A stretch of 64,000 nucleotides of DNA from Neurospora crassa OR74A (taxonomy: Eukaryota > Ascomycota > Sordariomycetes > Sordariales > Sordariaceae). This document shows positions 1-9,699 of the stretch, in pieces. A model generated the notes under the pieces. It worked only from the letters and a program-made list of their open reading frames with translations, was not told where the DNA came from and searched no databases. The position numbers and the translations under genes were made by a program. Location of the stretch: positions 868,001-932,000 of the forward strand of contig NC_026504.1 in the NCBI RefSeq assembly GCF_000182925.2, written 5' to 3'. The first letter of the stretch is position 1. Each line of letters begins with the position of its first letter.

Positions 1-2072
1 CTCTCTCTACATACCACGTCCTGGTACCTCTCCGAGCTCGAACGGACGGCTTCATATCAGAAAACCGGAATGACCGCCCCATTCTTTTACCCTGGATATG
101 CCTTGCTGTGACTAACGACTCAAAGAGCCCGTAATGCACAAAGCATCCTATGATCTAGCAGTGCAGGGCAGACAGCGTCCGAGCTACGTACCCCTCAAAA
201 GGCGGCAACATCAGAGGGGCTTTCCTGTGGGAGGTGTACAGTGTGGTTTTGCCATGCGGTGCTGCTGTCACTGGGTAGATGGTAGCACAACTGCCTCACA
301 GCCCAACCACGGGAATCGGCGACTGGTCGCGAGAGGAGCGTGAGTTCTGGATAAGGCCAGATCCTCGGGCATGGCGTCTGTCGAGCGAAGGAACATCCAG
401 ACTGCTGTTCAGAAAGACGTCAGTGGCTGAAGATACAACATTAGCTACCCAGTTACTGGAGTGCGGCCTTGCTGTTGACGTGGCCAGATGCTACTATTCT
501 GGTTTGCAACGTTAGAGAGCACGGTGATATTCTGTGTTACACCAGATCTGAAGATTAGGTAGGTAATTACCCAATGGTAGGGTACCTGTCCTTCACAGTC
601 ACAGTGCTCAAGCTGCTGTGATCTCGATCATGTGATGTTGATGTTGTGCTGTCGCTTGATACAACCCGTAGCCTCAGAACAGGTACTGGGTCATTGATAG
701 GAGTGGGTATGAGCCGGGGAAGCTGCTAAAGATGCTTGTTAGACACTGGCTCCTAGATTCACCATTTCACGTTGAAGCAGGACTAACTCTTAATTGCATT
801 TAACCATTGCGAGGCTTCCTATCAGGTCAACACCAAGAGCTCAGAGTGTTGTCGCTCTCAAGATAGGTAATGGCTCCCTGAGGTGCACATGAGCCATGCG
901 AAAGACAGTATTGGCAGATCGATGATCTGTCGGGAACGGTTGGTGAGGACATTCGATCGTCGAAAAAGAAGGTACTGTACGCAGACAGTACACGGAATTA
1001 GGTAGGAGGTCTGATGAAAAGAAAACATGTGAACGGAAAGAGAGATAGGTAGAGGTAGGAAGGGAAGGGTACCCGAGATGCATGAGAGAGATTGACTTGG
1101 ACCTGGTCTCCAACGTTATGTCACCCGTTGTCCTTGCACTGTAACCTTGGGTCCGAATGCACATAGTATGTCGTGACCATTCTTCAAGTGACGTACCACT
1201 GTAAACGCGAGAAGATTTGATTTCTTGGTCAAGGTCAATAATACCGTACGGGTACCCCTCCACCTCTTGACACCGAAGCAATGGGTACACATCGCGTCGG
1301 CGCAACTTCCGCCTTCCTGCTTCTTCAACGACGGACAAACAGACCTGCAGGGGCATGATACAGCTTGCCGTGTCCCGCATGAGACAGGACTGCCAAAGCT
1401 GGTTATCTCCGCACGCATTATTGAGATAGGAGATTTGACGGATCGCCATTGCCAAGGCAAGCTGCATATAGCTCTTTCCAAGCCACAAAAGATTAGGTGC
1501 TGTTCCTTCCCGAACTTCGGTATGTAGAGGTACCTACTAATTCATGAAACTAATGTACCTCAGCTTGCTGTAGCGTCTGACAGAGCTAAGGAGCTTGACC
1601 ACATCCGGGTTCCTGGATTACTATCGTTTCGGCACCAGCGACAAAATGGAAACTTTGCCTTGGCGCCTTTTCAAGGAGGAGACCAAGAGCCTGCTAGCGC
1701 TAGTCCGATAAATTTCCATGGTCCAGGCATATGTACCTACATGAAGCCCATTCCCCGCCTAGTGCAAACCTATCCAACCTGCTCATCCCTTGTACGCGTC
1801 CATTGTCCCTATCTCCTGTTACCACTCAACGAGCAGCATACTTGTTTCTTCATGACCATGGTACTCCGAGGCTTCACAACGGTCCTTGTCTGGGCACTTG
1901 TGGGCTCAAGTACTTTTATCGTAAGAAGCTTGAATGCTATCCGGTAGGAGAAAGGAGCCAAGTACTGAGCAACCGGGAGAATGGAATTTGACAGGCGCTG
2001 GAGGTGGCCACACTAAGGTACTATGAAACTTCAGTTGTCATATTGCTAAGCATTTGCTCTTTCCTCGATTTC
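1..2072. other. Normal-composition region, no confident gene
   Basis: This stretch has balanced base composition and no RIP signature, so it belongs to the gene-bearing part of the chromosome. Open frames of 60-215 codons occur on both strands and overlap one another, but none shows a domain, signal peptide or splice pattern that I recognise. It may be intergenic, the flank of a gene lying to the left, or old gene remains. Confidence 0.5.
841..1488 (-). CDS. Unassigned 215-codon open frame
   Basis: An ATG-to-stop frame of 215 codons on the minus strand, the longest unexplained one in the left arm. I see no known domain, no clear signal peptide and no convincing codon pattern. Two shorter open frames overlap it (1,116-1,481 minus and 1,225-1,527 plus), which lowers its weight. 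It could be a small lineage-specific gene or chance. Nothing nearby suggests a function. Confidence 0.15.
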   Translation of the reverse strand: MWLGKSYMQLALAMAIRQISYLNNACGDNQLWQSCLMRDTASCIMPLQVCLSVVEEAGRRKLRRRDVYPLLRCQEVEGYPYGIIDLDQEIKSSRVYSGTSLEEWSRHTMCIRTQGYSARTTGDITLETRSKSISLMHLGYPSLPTSTYLSFRSHVFFSSDLLPNSVYCLRTVPSFSTIECPHQPFPTDHRSANTVFRMAHVHLREPLPILRATTL

Positions 2073-2950
2073 ATGGACCAGAGCCTGAGTGCCAGCCTCG
2101 ATATCGAGGAAACCTGTGAGGAGTGCTACACCAGGGGCACGGCTGCCACATGCTGATTCACTCTTAACTACAACGTCACCGACGTCTTCCGGAATCACAC
2201 CCTCGACCGAGAGCGGGAGAGAAATCGAAGAGGTGACGAACGTAGCGGATCATCAACCAAGTCAAAGAGCTGATCTACGAGAGAGATACTGACTGCACTG
2301 ATACAGATTGGTCAGCCCTGGACCTGGACTTTGATGACGATCTGATTCCTCTACCAGAGGTCAAAATCGGGATTGCGTTCGAGGACGACTTCGAGCTGTA
2401 TCGAAGCTCAACATAAAGATAAACACAGCGTTGACATGAGTTGAACCTCGTTTCTTCCAAGGATCCGAGTCCTGGTTTCTCCAAGGGAGATGATATCACA
2501 GCGGGCCTTGCGGTTGTCATTGATCTGATCATCGAACTTGACGCCGAGGTTGACATTAGCAGCGCCTTTCATATGAGGTTTGGCAGGGGCGGGGGTGGTG
2601 AACTCTCGTCGCCATGTCCAGCCGCAACTTTTCGAACTTCAACTTCTACCGTGGGAAGTTTGACTTCCTGCCAGTCACCTTGTCTTCTCCAACAGCCACT
2701 CTCAAGACCGTTAAGTTAAGAGTCCCGCTAAAGGCTAGACTGAAGCTCATCAGGGTGACGAAGCAACTCAGAAAGATGAAATGAGGACGACGAACCACCG
2801 TTTGGGGCTGAAGTGGCTGCTAAAGTTATTATCCATGTGGCCGAGTTCTCGATATCTGCAAAGGCGGGGATGAGAAAGAAGACGAAGAGCGCAAGCTCAA
2901 GGCCCATAAAAGCCCTAGGCAACACCTGGGGTCTTCGCCCTAATTCTTCT
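2073..2950 (+). pseudogene. Decayed secreted/GPI-type fungal protein gene
   Basis: Pieces of one protein appear in order but in different frames. From 2,073 a frame reads a Cys-pair motif (ETCEECYTRGTAA) and then meets a TGA. From 2,246 frame 2 reads DTDWSALDLDFDDDLIPLPE and stops at 2,414. From about 2,441 the same frame reads GLAVVIDLIIELDAEVDISS. From 2,635 frame 1 reads FYRGKFDFLPVTLSS, and from 2,783 frame 2 reads EVAAKVIIHVAEFSISA. The order resembles, from memory, a family of large secreted fungal proteins with a C-x-x-C-Y motif near the start and a repeated acidic beta-type core; the exact family name is uncertain. At least two stops and two or three frameshifts make it a pseudogene. 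An intron cannot remove the stop at 2,414, because the nearest donor-acceptor pair would be about 30 bases. Base composition is normal, so decay was ordinary rather than by heavy RIP. Confidence 0.45.
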
Positions 2951-3900
2951 ATCCCAGTTTTCCTTACCAAAATAGGCGGCTTCTACGCCATCCACACCAC
3001 GCCCACGACAACGGTCACGGCCACAATCACGGTGGGCTTGAGAGGGACGTGAATCTCGCAAAGTTTGCGGAGGTTCATTATCGCTAATAGCCAGCAGACC
3101 GTACAGACAGCGTGAGTGGGGCTGGGAAGGTGTACGGTGAGGTTGTGGACGTGTCTTCGCCTCGAGAATATGGGCAGCCGGATTGCTATGTGGTTGCCGC
3201 GGCCTACCTCTCCGTTCGTCCGAAGACCGCGAGCATCCCGCTTCTCTCATATAGCTACCTACCTCGAGACGTCTACTTCCAGCACCTCGTGACCTGGACC
3301 TGGCATGTTGGTATAGCTTCGGTTTGTTTGACTCTGTACATTGTGGAGTCAGTAATAAGGCTAGTTGTTCACGTACCAGCATACCTCTACGGAGACCAAA
3401 ACCTACCTGCATCTCGGCCAATATTCCTCATTTGTCACACCCCGGAAAGAGGACTACGAAGGGTTTTTGTGGAGGAGACAGCAAATCCGGGAGCTATTGG
3501 ATCAAGCACTGGTACCCGATACCAGTGGTTCGGTAACTGCTGCCATGCTGGAGGCGATGGAAGGTGTTGAGATGGTGGTCCATTGGTCTAGAACGCAACA
3601 AGCCTTAGAGATGCCCGAAGGTATTGTACAGTCATGGAAGGAAGTGTGTCCACTTTGGTGCATCTCGGCCACAGACTCGGTGTTACTCGTAAGTAGTGCA
3701 TCGCATCAGGGCATAGGGCCTCCTTTTGGGGCCGGCTTACGTTCTCAGCTGACGATGGGAATGGTCGGTTCTGGGTTAGTTTGGGTTGTCTGTAAGCGAG
3801 GCCCTCCAGAGGGTGGCTCGAGGGTGGATACCACCAACCAGGCAGGGACAGAAGAGTAGGGGTGCTCCCTAAAGCCTTCTCCAACTTCTCCCCCGCACAC
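2951..3900. other. Possible further gene remains, unassigned
   Basis: Short stretches look protein-like but join no clear gene. At 2,989-3,054 a frame reads a His-rich run and then NLAKFAEVHYR before a stop. Around 3,430-3,630 a plus frame reads RKEDYEGFLWRRQQIREL and on through an acidic helical stretch. No start, splice sites or known domain connect them. They may be a degraded gene or chance open frames. Confidence 0.2.
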
Positions 3901-3917
3901 AACCTAGCCCTGCCCGA

Positions 3918-3956
3918 CCCCAGGAATCTCCCCGCTCCCCCAGAAAACAACCCCAG
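3918..3956. promoter_or_regulatory. Cluster of three CreA-type motifs
   Basis: CCCCAG occurs three times within 39 bases (3,918, 3,938 and 3,951). Its complement CTGGGG fits SYGGRG, the binding consensus of CreA, the carbon catabolite repressor of filamentous fungi. The cluster lies 410-450 bases upstream of the sugar-transporter start. A role in glucose repression is inferred from motif and position only. Confidence 0.4.
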
Positions 3957-4231
3957 ATGGGGGAATTGACCCCTGTAAATCAGCCAGTTGCAGATATGTC
4001 ATCAGCCAATGATACCCCTGACAGCTGACTGCAGCAGAGTCTCGGCCATTCCTCCCCATAGTGGCTGGCATGTGCGTTGCATCAATGAGACCTTGTCGCT
4101 TCCCTTATCGGGTATGTTGATGCTTCATTCTGCTGTTTTTCCAGTATCTTCATGGCGTTACCCGTGAAGACAGATCAGACCATCATGGCCTGGCTATCCA
4201 AGTATCCAAATGTCACCTCGAGCTTCATCTT

Positions 4232-4239
4232 TATATAAG
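4232..4239 (+). promoter_or_regulatory. TATA box of the sugar-transporter gene
   Basis: TATATAAG lies 127 bases before the transporter ATG. Transcription would then start near 4,265 and leave a 5' leader of about 100 bases, a usual length for a fungal gene. Confidence 0.5.
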
Positions 4240-4365
4240 GCGAGGGCAAAGCCTCCTGTACTACACGGAATGAGCTCTCCCATGTTCAAGTCGCTACCCC
4301 TTTGAGTCTTTCCTTCCTCGATCTCCTGTCTTTCACCGCTCAGGACCGATATACCTCTGTACAAG

Positions 4366-6191
4366 ATGGGCTTGTCACTCAAGAAGCCTGAAGGTGTGCC
4401 GGGCAAGTCATGGCCCGCCATTGTCATTGGCTTGTTTGTCGCCTTTGGTGGTGTACTCTTTGGGTGTGTTCCCACACTCAAGACCCTCAAACAACGATTA
4501 CTCGTGTTGCTGTAACTAACATCCATGTAGGTATGACACTGGCACTATTGGCGGTATCCTTGCTATGCCCTATTGGCAAGATTTGTTTTCGACAGGTTAC
4601 AGAAACCCAGAGCATCACTTGGACGTTACCGCGTCGCAGTCTGCCACTATCGTCTCCATTCTGTCTGCTGGAACCTTCTTTGGCGCTCTTGGTGCCGCTC
4701 CCCTTGCCGACTGGGCTGGACGACGCTTGGGCCTTATTCTGTCGTCGTTTGTGTTTATCTTCGGTGTCATCCTGCAGACCGCAGCCGTCAGCATTCCTCT
4801 TTTTCTGGCTGGCCGATTCTTTGCTGGATTGGGAGTTGGTCTCATATCGGCAACCAGTAAGTCAACTCGATAACTCTGTTCAACGGTAGTGCTAGAGGCT
4901 ATCTTGCCTCCAACTGCGATCTTGAAAGAGTGTTTAGTCCATGTGACATTGACTAACACATATTAAAAGTCCCCCTCTATCAATCCGAGACTGCCCCGAA
5001 ATGGATTCGTGGTGTCATCGTCGGGTCCTATCAGCTAGCCATTACCATCGGTCTTCTTCTTGCCTCCATTGTCAACAATGCCACGCATAACATGCAGAAC
5101 ACCGGCTGCTATCGCATCCCCATAGCTGTCCAATTTGCATGGGCGATCATCCTGATCGTTGGCATGATCATTCTTCCCGAAACTCCACGCTTTCATATCA
5201 AGAGAGACAATCTCCCAGCCGCCACTAGGTCTCTAGCTATCCTCCGCCGTCTGGAGCAGAACCATCCAGCGATCATCGAAGAGCTTTCCGAGATCCAAGC
5301 CAATCATGAATTTGAGAAGAGCCTCGGGAAGGCGACCTACTTGGACTGCCTCAAGGGCAATTTACTCAAGCGGCTCCTTACTGGCTGTTTTCTCCAGAGC
5401 CTGCAGCAGTTGACTGGCATCAACTTTATCTTCTACTACGGCACACAGTTCTTCAAAAACTCCGGATTCTCAGACTCGTTTCTGATATCCTTGATCACTA
5501 ATCTTGTCAATGTCGTGTCGACCCTTCCCGGACTCTACGCCATCGACAAATGGGGCCGGAGGCCTGTTTTACTCTGGGGAGCTGTTGGGATGTGTGTCTG
5601 CCAGTTCATCGTTGCTATTCTTGGGACAACAACGACAAGTCAAGATGCAAGCGGAATGATCATTGTGCATAATCTCGCCGCACAGAAAGCAGCTATTGCA
5701 TTCATCTGCTTCTACATCTTTTTCTTCGCTGCATCTTGGGGTCCAGTTGCCTGGTAAGTGATCCCACTCTCCTCATCACGCCAATTTCTACCAGCAGCTA
5801 ACTGTTAGGTTCCAGGGTCGTTACAGGCGAGATCTTCCCCCTTAAAGTCCGCGCCAAGTCGCTCTCCATAACTACAGCGTCGAATTGGCTGCTCAACTGG
5901 GCCATTGCTTACAGCACACCTTACCTTGTCAACTACGGCCCTGGCAATGCGAACCTGCAGTCCAAGATCTTCTTCGTCTGGGGCGGATGCTGCTTCATCT
6001 GCATCGCATTCGTTTACTTCATGATCTATGAGACAAAAGGTCTCACACTGGAGCAGGTTGACGAGCTATATGAAGAGGTCTCGGATGCCAGGAAGAGTAT
6101 TGGTTGGGTGCCGACCATCACTTTCCGGGAGATCCGGGAGGAAAAGAAAGTAAGGGATCCAGTTGTTGATATCACTGAAGAGGCAGCTTGA
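4366..6191 (+). CDS. MFS monosaccharide (hexose-type) transporter
   Basis: A sugar porter of the major facilitator superfamily, expected in the plasma membrane and moving hexose, probably with a proton. Exons are 4,366-4,463, 4,531-4,856, 4,970-5,753 and 5,816-6,191. The introns (67, 113 and 62 bases) begin GTGTGT, GTAAGT and GTAAGT, end in AG, and the first two carry CTAAC branch points. The spliced frame is 527 codons, normal for the family, and ends in TGA. Family motifs are in place: YDTGTIGG (34-41), D-x-x-G-R-R (93-98), YQSE (145-148), PETPR (211-215), QQLTGIN (287-293), DKWGRR (334-339), VVTGEIFP (404-411) and YETKG (474-478). The start at 4,366 gives the short hydrophilic N-terminus usual before TM1. 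The gene is intact and stands alone, 849 bases from the first transposon. Substrate and affinity cannot be told from sequence. Confidence 0.93.
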
Positions 6192-7039
6192 GATAATTTG
6201 GATCTGTGTATGAGGTTTCAGATAGCTGCTGGCGGAAAAGGATATAGTGATACTTTACAATGTATCTCGTCATGAAGAAATAGCTATAAGACTAGTAGCG
6301 GGAACCTTGGGCCTGTCCCGGGCCAAGACGGTACCGAACGTGTAGGGTAGACTAGGACGTGTAGAATTTATAGAAAAGACGACTATAGAATATATGCGTG
6401 GCGGCTGCTCTTAAGTAGATATGATGAAATGTTATCGTCAGTTGAAACGCTCGTTTCTTTACAGAGTTGCGTCGTCGGGCCTAGAAATGTTGAGGCAGTA
6501 ATCCACACTGAAGATTGTAGTGTTATAAGCTTTAATTGAAGCGAGGAAGGAGCGGCGGTTTTGTTTATAACGGTTCAACGTATTTGATAATGAGACACTT
6601 CTCTCACGGGGCGCGAGCAAGCACTAAGGTAAGACTTTGATGGTCCAACGAAGAATAGGAAGTGAATCCTATGCGTAGAACTATATAGGGCACGCTATAG
6701 GTCCAATATATAAACTACAACACCTATACACGTAACTACTATACTATAAGTAGTTGTACAACTGACTGCACTATTGTAGTACAGCACTTATCTATATATA
6801 GGAATATAGTAGTAATATATAGCTACCAAACCCCCATCTAAAGGAACAGTCGCCCAACAGTCGCTCAACGGTCCATTGTTCCTTCCAGTACATTGGTAAA
6901 ATTCCGTCTATAAATGATTATATAAATACTACGGTCCGTGGACCGTAGTGTCAATCTATATCGAGCAGGTGCAGACTGGACTACTATATTTATTTACTAT
7001 AATGAAAAAATGCGCTGGGGAACAAGGCGTATAAAGGAT
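6192..7039. other. 3' flank of the transporter, grading into AT-rich DNA
   Basis: No gene is seen. AT content rises from about 6,650. The stretch holds the transporter 3' untranslated region and a perfect palindrome at 6,928-6,949. It ends at the left end of the first Helitron-type element. Confidence 0.6.
6928..6949. repeat. Perfect 10-bp inverted repeat, 2-bp spacer
   Basis: ACTACGGTCC and GGACCGTAGT are exact reverse complements separated by GT. It could be a binding site for a dimeric regulator, for example a Zn2Cys6 factor, or the remains of a small inverted-repeat element. No second copy was seen. Confidence 0.6.
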
Positions 7040-7107
7040 AAAATACAGTTCCCCTGGGCGGAGCCAAAGTCCAGGGGAGACAGAGAGACGCCCTAGAATG
7101 TACTTAG

Positions 7108-7134
7108 AAAAAAAAAAAGAAAAAAAAAAAAAAA
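7108..7134. repeat. Poly-A tract
   Basis: An almost unbroken A run with one G, inside the 846-bp element. With the opposite T run at 7,310-7,333 it could pair into a long stem. Confidence 0.85.
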
Positions 7135-7309
7135 CCCAAAGCGGAACTGAACAAGTAACCTTTAAAAGGGTAATAATAATAATAACCGTTAAGCTATAAG
7201 CTTAACTAGTTTCTGAAATAAATAGTTGAATTTTTCCTTCTATATTACCTGCTTCCCCCTCCCCCCTCCCACCTACTACAAAAAAAAAAAAGAAAAAAAA
7301 AACTCAAAA

Positions 7310-7333
7310 TTTTTTTTTTTTTTTTTTTTTTTT
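7310..7333. repeat. Poly-T tract (24 T)
   Basis: An unbroken run of 24 T inside the non-autonomous Helitron-type element, opposite in sense to the A tract about 180 bases upstream. Confidence 0.9.
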
Positions 7334-7360
7334 AAAAATTCGCTTCCAGAAATCTCACTT

Positions 7361-7398
7361 CTAACCCTAACCCGCTCAGTAGCCTTCAGGGTTAGGGG
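7361..7398. repeat. Facing telomere-like motifs
   Basis: CTAACCCTAACCC at 7,361-7,373 contains two copies of the complement of the fungal telomere unit TTAGGG. AGGGTTAGGGG follows in the opposite sense at 7,388-7,398. Only two units occur on each side, so this is at most a trace of telomere sequence and may be chance. Confidence 0.4.
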
Positions 7399-7885
7399 AA
7401 TCAGTCATTTTTTGGACTTGGTCATTTCTGGGACTTGGTCATTTGCAACGGTCGTACGGTCGCATTTGCAACCAAAAACTCCCTTTTCAACCAGAAACTC
7501 GTTTTTTTTTGATTTTCTCAACAACTATTCATCCGGACAGCGTGCAACCGGTACCAGAATGATGAGAAAAAGAAGGCGGTCATTCTGACACCGGATGCAT
7601 TTGGCTGCACGCGACGGTCGAGGAGGAATATCCATTGCAAAGGAAAAAGTGGCTTTTTGGAGCTGCTATTCGAACTGTGTCTTGCTTGGCGCCAAGTTTT
7701 CCTACTTGGGACTGCCAAGACGGGTAATTTTCTGCATTCTGGCCTATTATAGACAGATACGCCGCGCCTTCCTCGCTTGCGGCGTTGGAGTGGGCCCATG
7801 GACCACGACCTTTGGTGTGGATCTTCCATGTCACCTTTCGGGCCCACGACAACGGCGGGGCAAGCTCTAAAAGCATGGGCGTCTC

Positions 7886-8187
7886 AATTAAAACCTATTT
7901 GCTATATTAATACAATAGGTTTTATTTCGTTAATAAGATATATTAATTTAATTAGATCTATTGGGCTGAAGGAGAGCTCTAATTAATTAATTGGGTTGAG
8001 ATTATGTTAGGAGGCTAAAGGGGCAACCGCTAGGAGGGGGCCGCTACAACGCTATAACGCTCTACCCGGCTCACCAAGCTTATACCTAGGAGCATCGCAA
8101 CGAGTATATAACGAATATACCTCGCGGGAAGAATAATCCGGCGCTGCGCTAGGGCGGTATATTAGTATAGAACTTTATTATATTTAA
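7886..8187. other. AT-rich gap between two elements
   Basis: Mixed composition, with a GC-richer middle (8,020-8,150). No reading frame, repeat partner or RNA gene was recognised. Confidence 0.5.
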
Positions 8188-8651
8188 TTAATAGTCTTAT
8201 TCCCTATGCTATAACTATAGCGCCTTATTAGCATAGGGTCCTTCTCTAGTTCTCTGGAGAGGAAAACCGTACAGTATTAAGCACCGCCGGATAAAAACCC
8301 CCAACTCTATTTCAATTATAATTCTCTATACTACTCCTACTTTATTTATAGTTATAACGGTTCTTACCTACTACTATAATAAACTAATCTCGTCTCTCCC
8401 ACCGCTATATTGTCCTAATATTAAAATAATAAGGATAATAGGAATAAGATTAAATTAAATATATTACTTCCTTTACTACCCTTCTATTTTACTCCTTACC
8501 GCTCCTTCCTCTACCTTCTCCCCGCTTCCCTATCCTATTTTCCCATTTATTACTTTACTTTTCCACTTCTTTATTCCATTTATAAATACCTCCGCTCTAT
8601 TTTTCATTCTATTACCCTACGGATTTACTTCTATTTATAATAGTACAAGGA
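8188..8651 (+). repeat. Family E 5' arm, inverted partner of 16,165-16,627
   Basis: The arm begins TTAATAGTCTTATTCCC and carries the structured module seen in element E at 53,058 and in the 100-bp insert at 13,966. That module holds paired CCCTATGC/GCATAGGG, a CTCTAG..CTGGAG stem and a TTAAG-loop hairpin, followed by CCGGATAAAAACCC. The rest, to AGTACAAGGA at about 8,651, matches the reverse complement of 16,165-16,627 apart from RIP-type changes. It lies directly against the 3' end of LINE copy L1. Confidence 0.7.
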
Positions 8652-9444
8652 CCCCCTTCCCTTATTTATATAATCCTCTATATAGCGACCCTTCCTAATC
8701 CTCCTTCTCCCTTTTCCCTATCATAACCTTTAATAAAATAATTTCCTTCAATTATTATTGCCCCAATCCAATTAATTTAACTTCTAATATAGAAGGTCCT
8801 TCCCCTAATATATCCCTAAACCCTATATCCCTTATAATTTTACTTTTAGAACCTATATTCTTTATTTCAAACCCTTATAACTTCTTTAGTAATCGTCCTC
8901 CTCTAAACCAGTATAATTTCCTTCTTTATCCTCTTCAGCTTTTATACTAATTTAATTAGTATTATTTATAAAATTCCTTACTTTTACTATATTCTAAATT
9001 TCGCTTCCGTCCTATATTCTAATAATAAATTTAATTCCCCTAATAATTTCCGTAAAGTTATTATTAAAAAGATTTATTTTATTTCTATAATTAATAAATC
9101 CCTTATCTTTTATATTTCCTTTCCTTTATTATTATTTAACTTCTATTCTAACTAGTAGTACCTAAAACGCTACTTACGCCTATACCTATAAAATATATAT
9201 ATTAAATATTCCCTTTAACCTTTATAATACTTATAATACTATTTAAATAATAATTATTATTATAGTATTAAACGGTTAGAATAGGTTCAATTATAATTTA
9301 AATACTTTTATTAATACTACTAATAATTTTGTCTATTGTATATATATTTATTCAAAGTAGGACGAACTACCTACCAACTACGAGCGTCTTCCCTATACTA
9401 TTAATTATAATATCGCCGAATTTTAATAAAAGGGTTACTATAAA

Positions 9445-9699
9445 TTAATTATAAAGGATATTTATTATAATTATATCCCTCCTCTTTTGAATAGTAATAC
9501 TGTAAATCCAATTCGGATTATATCTAATTCTAATAATAGTACTATTACTCCTATATATATTATATCCGGCGGTAGGAATCTTACTACTCTTACTTATACA
9601 ATTTCTAATTCTAATAATAGTAATTCTATTCTTCATAACCCTATAACCGTCGATACTCCTAACCGCCCCCTTATAAATAATAATTAAATTTAATAGCAT
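9445..9699 (-). pseudogene. 3'-terminal LINE segment in L1, short open part
   Basis: An 84-codon open stretch begins MLLNLIIIYKGAVRSIDGY. It is closely related to 37,829-38,077 (MLLNLIIVYKGVAGSIDGY) and to about 57,630-57,890. In L1 and L3 it follows the LINE C-terminal region without a break, so I take it as the 3' part of the same element rather than a separate gag gene. Function unknown. The open state reflects loss of CpA-containing codons, not constraint. Confidence 0.5.

Larger units (their letters stand above)
7040..7885 (-). mobile_element. Non-autonomous Helitron2/Helentron-like element, 846 bp
   Basis: Both ends match those of the large Helitron at 26,757-37,699. On the minus strand it starts GAGACGCCCATGC (7,885 leftward) after the flank AATT. 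It finishes with a subterminal GGGCGTCTC (7,085-7,093), the spacer TCTGTC, an 8-bp hairpin (7,050-7,057 with 7,071-7,078) and the terminal AACTGTATTTT. The 5' 320 bases or so are clearly alike in this element and in the element starting at 58,377. The middle holds long A and T runs and no transposase, so it would depend on a related Rep-helicase. It is hardly RIP-mutated and marks the edge between gene-bearing DNA and the AT-rich tract. Confidence 0.75.

Noticed and set aside
7044-7093. Tc1/mariner-type inverted repeat starting TACAGT
   Set aside because: The shared 3' hairpin, the subterminal inverted repeat and the RepHel gene between the ends at 26,757 and 37,699 fit Helitron2; no DDE transposase was seen.
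7226-7588. 120-codon ORF rich in Lys and Phe
   Set aside because: It arises from the A and T homopolymer runs.
9445-9699. Separate gag gene for the MLLNLII segment
   Set aside because: In L1 and L3 it follows the LINE C-terminal region without a break. The apparent boundary in L2 is the Helitron insertion.
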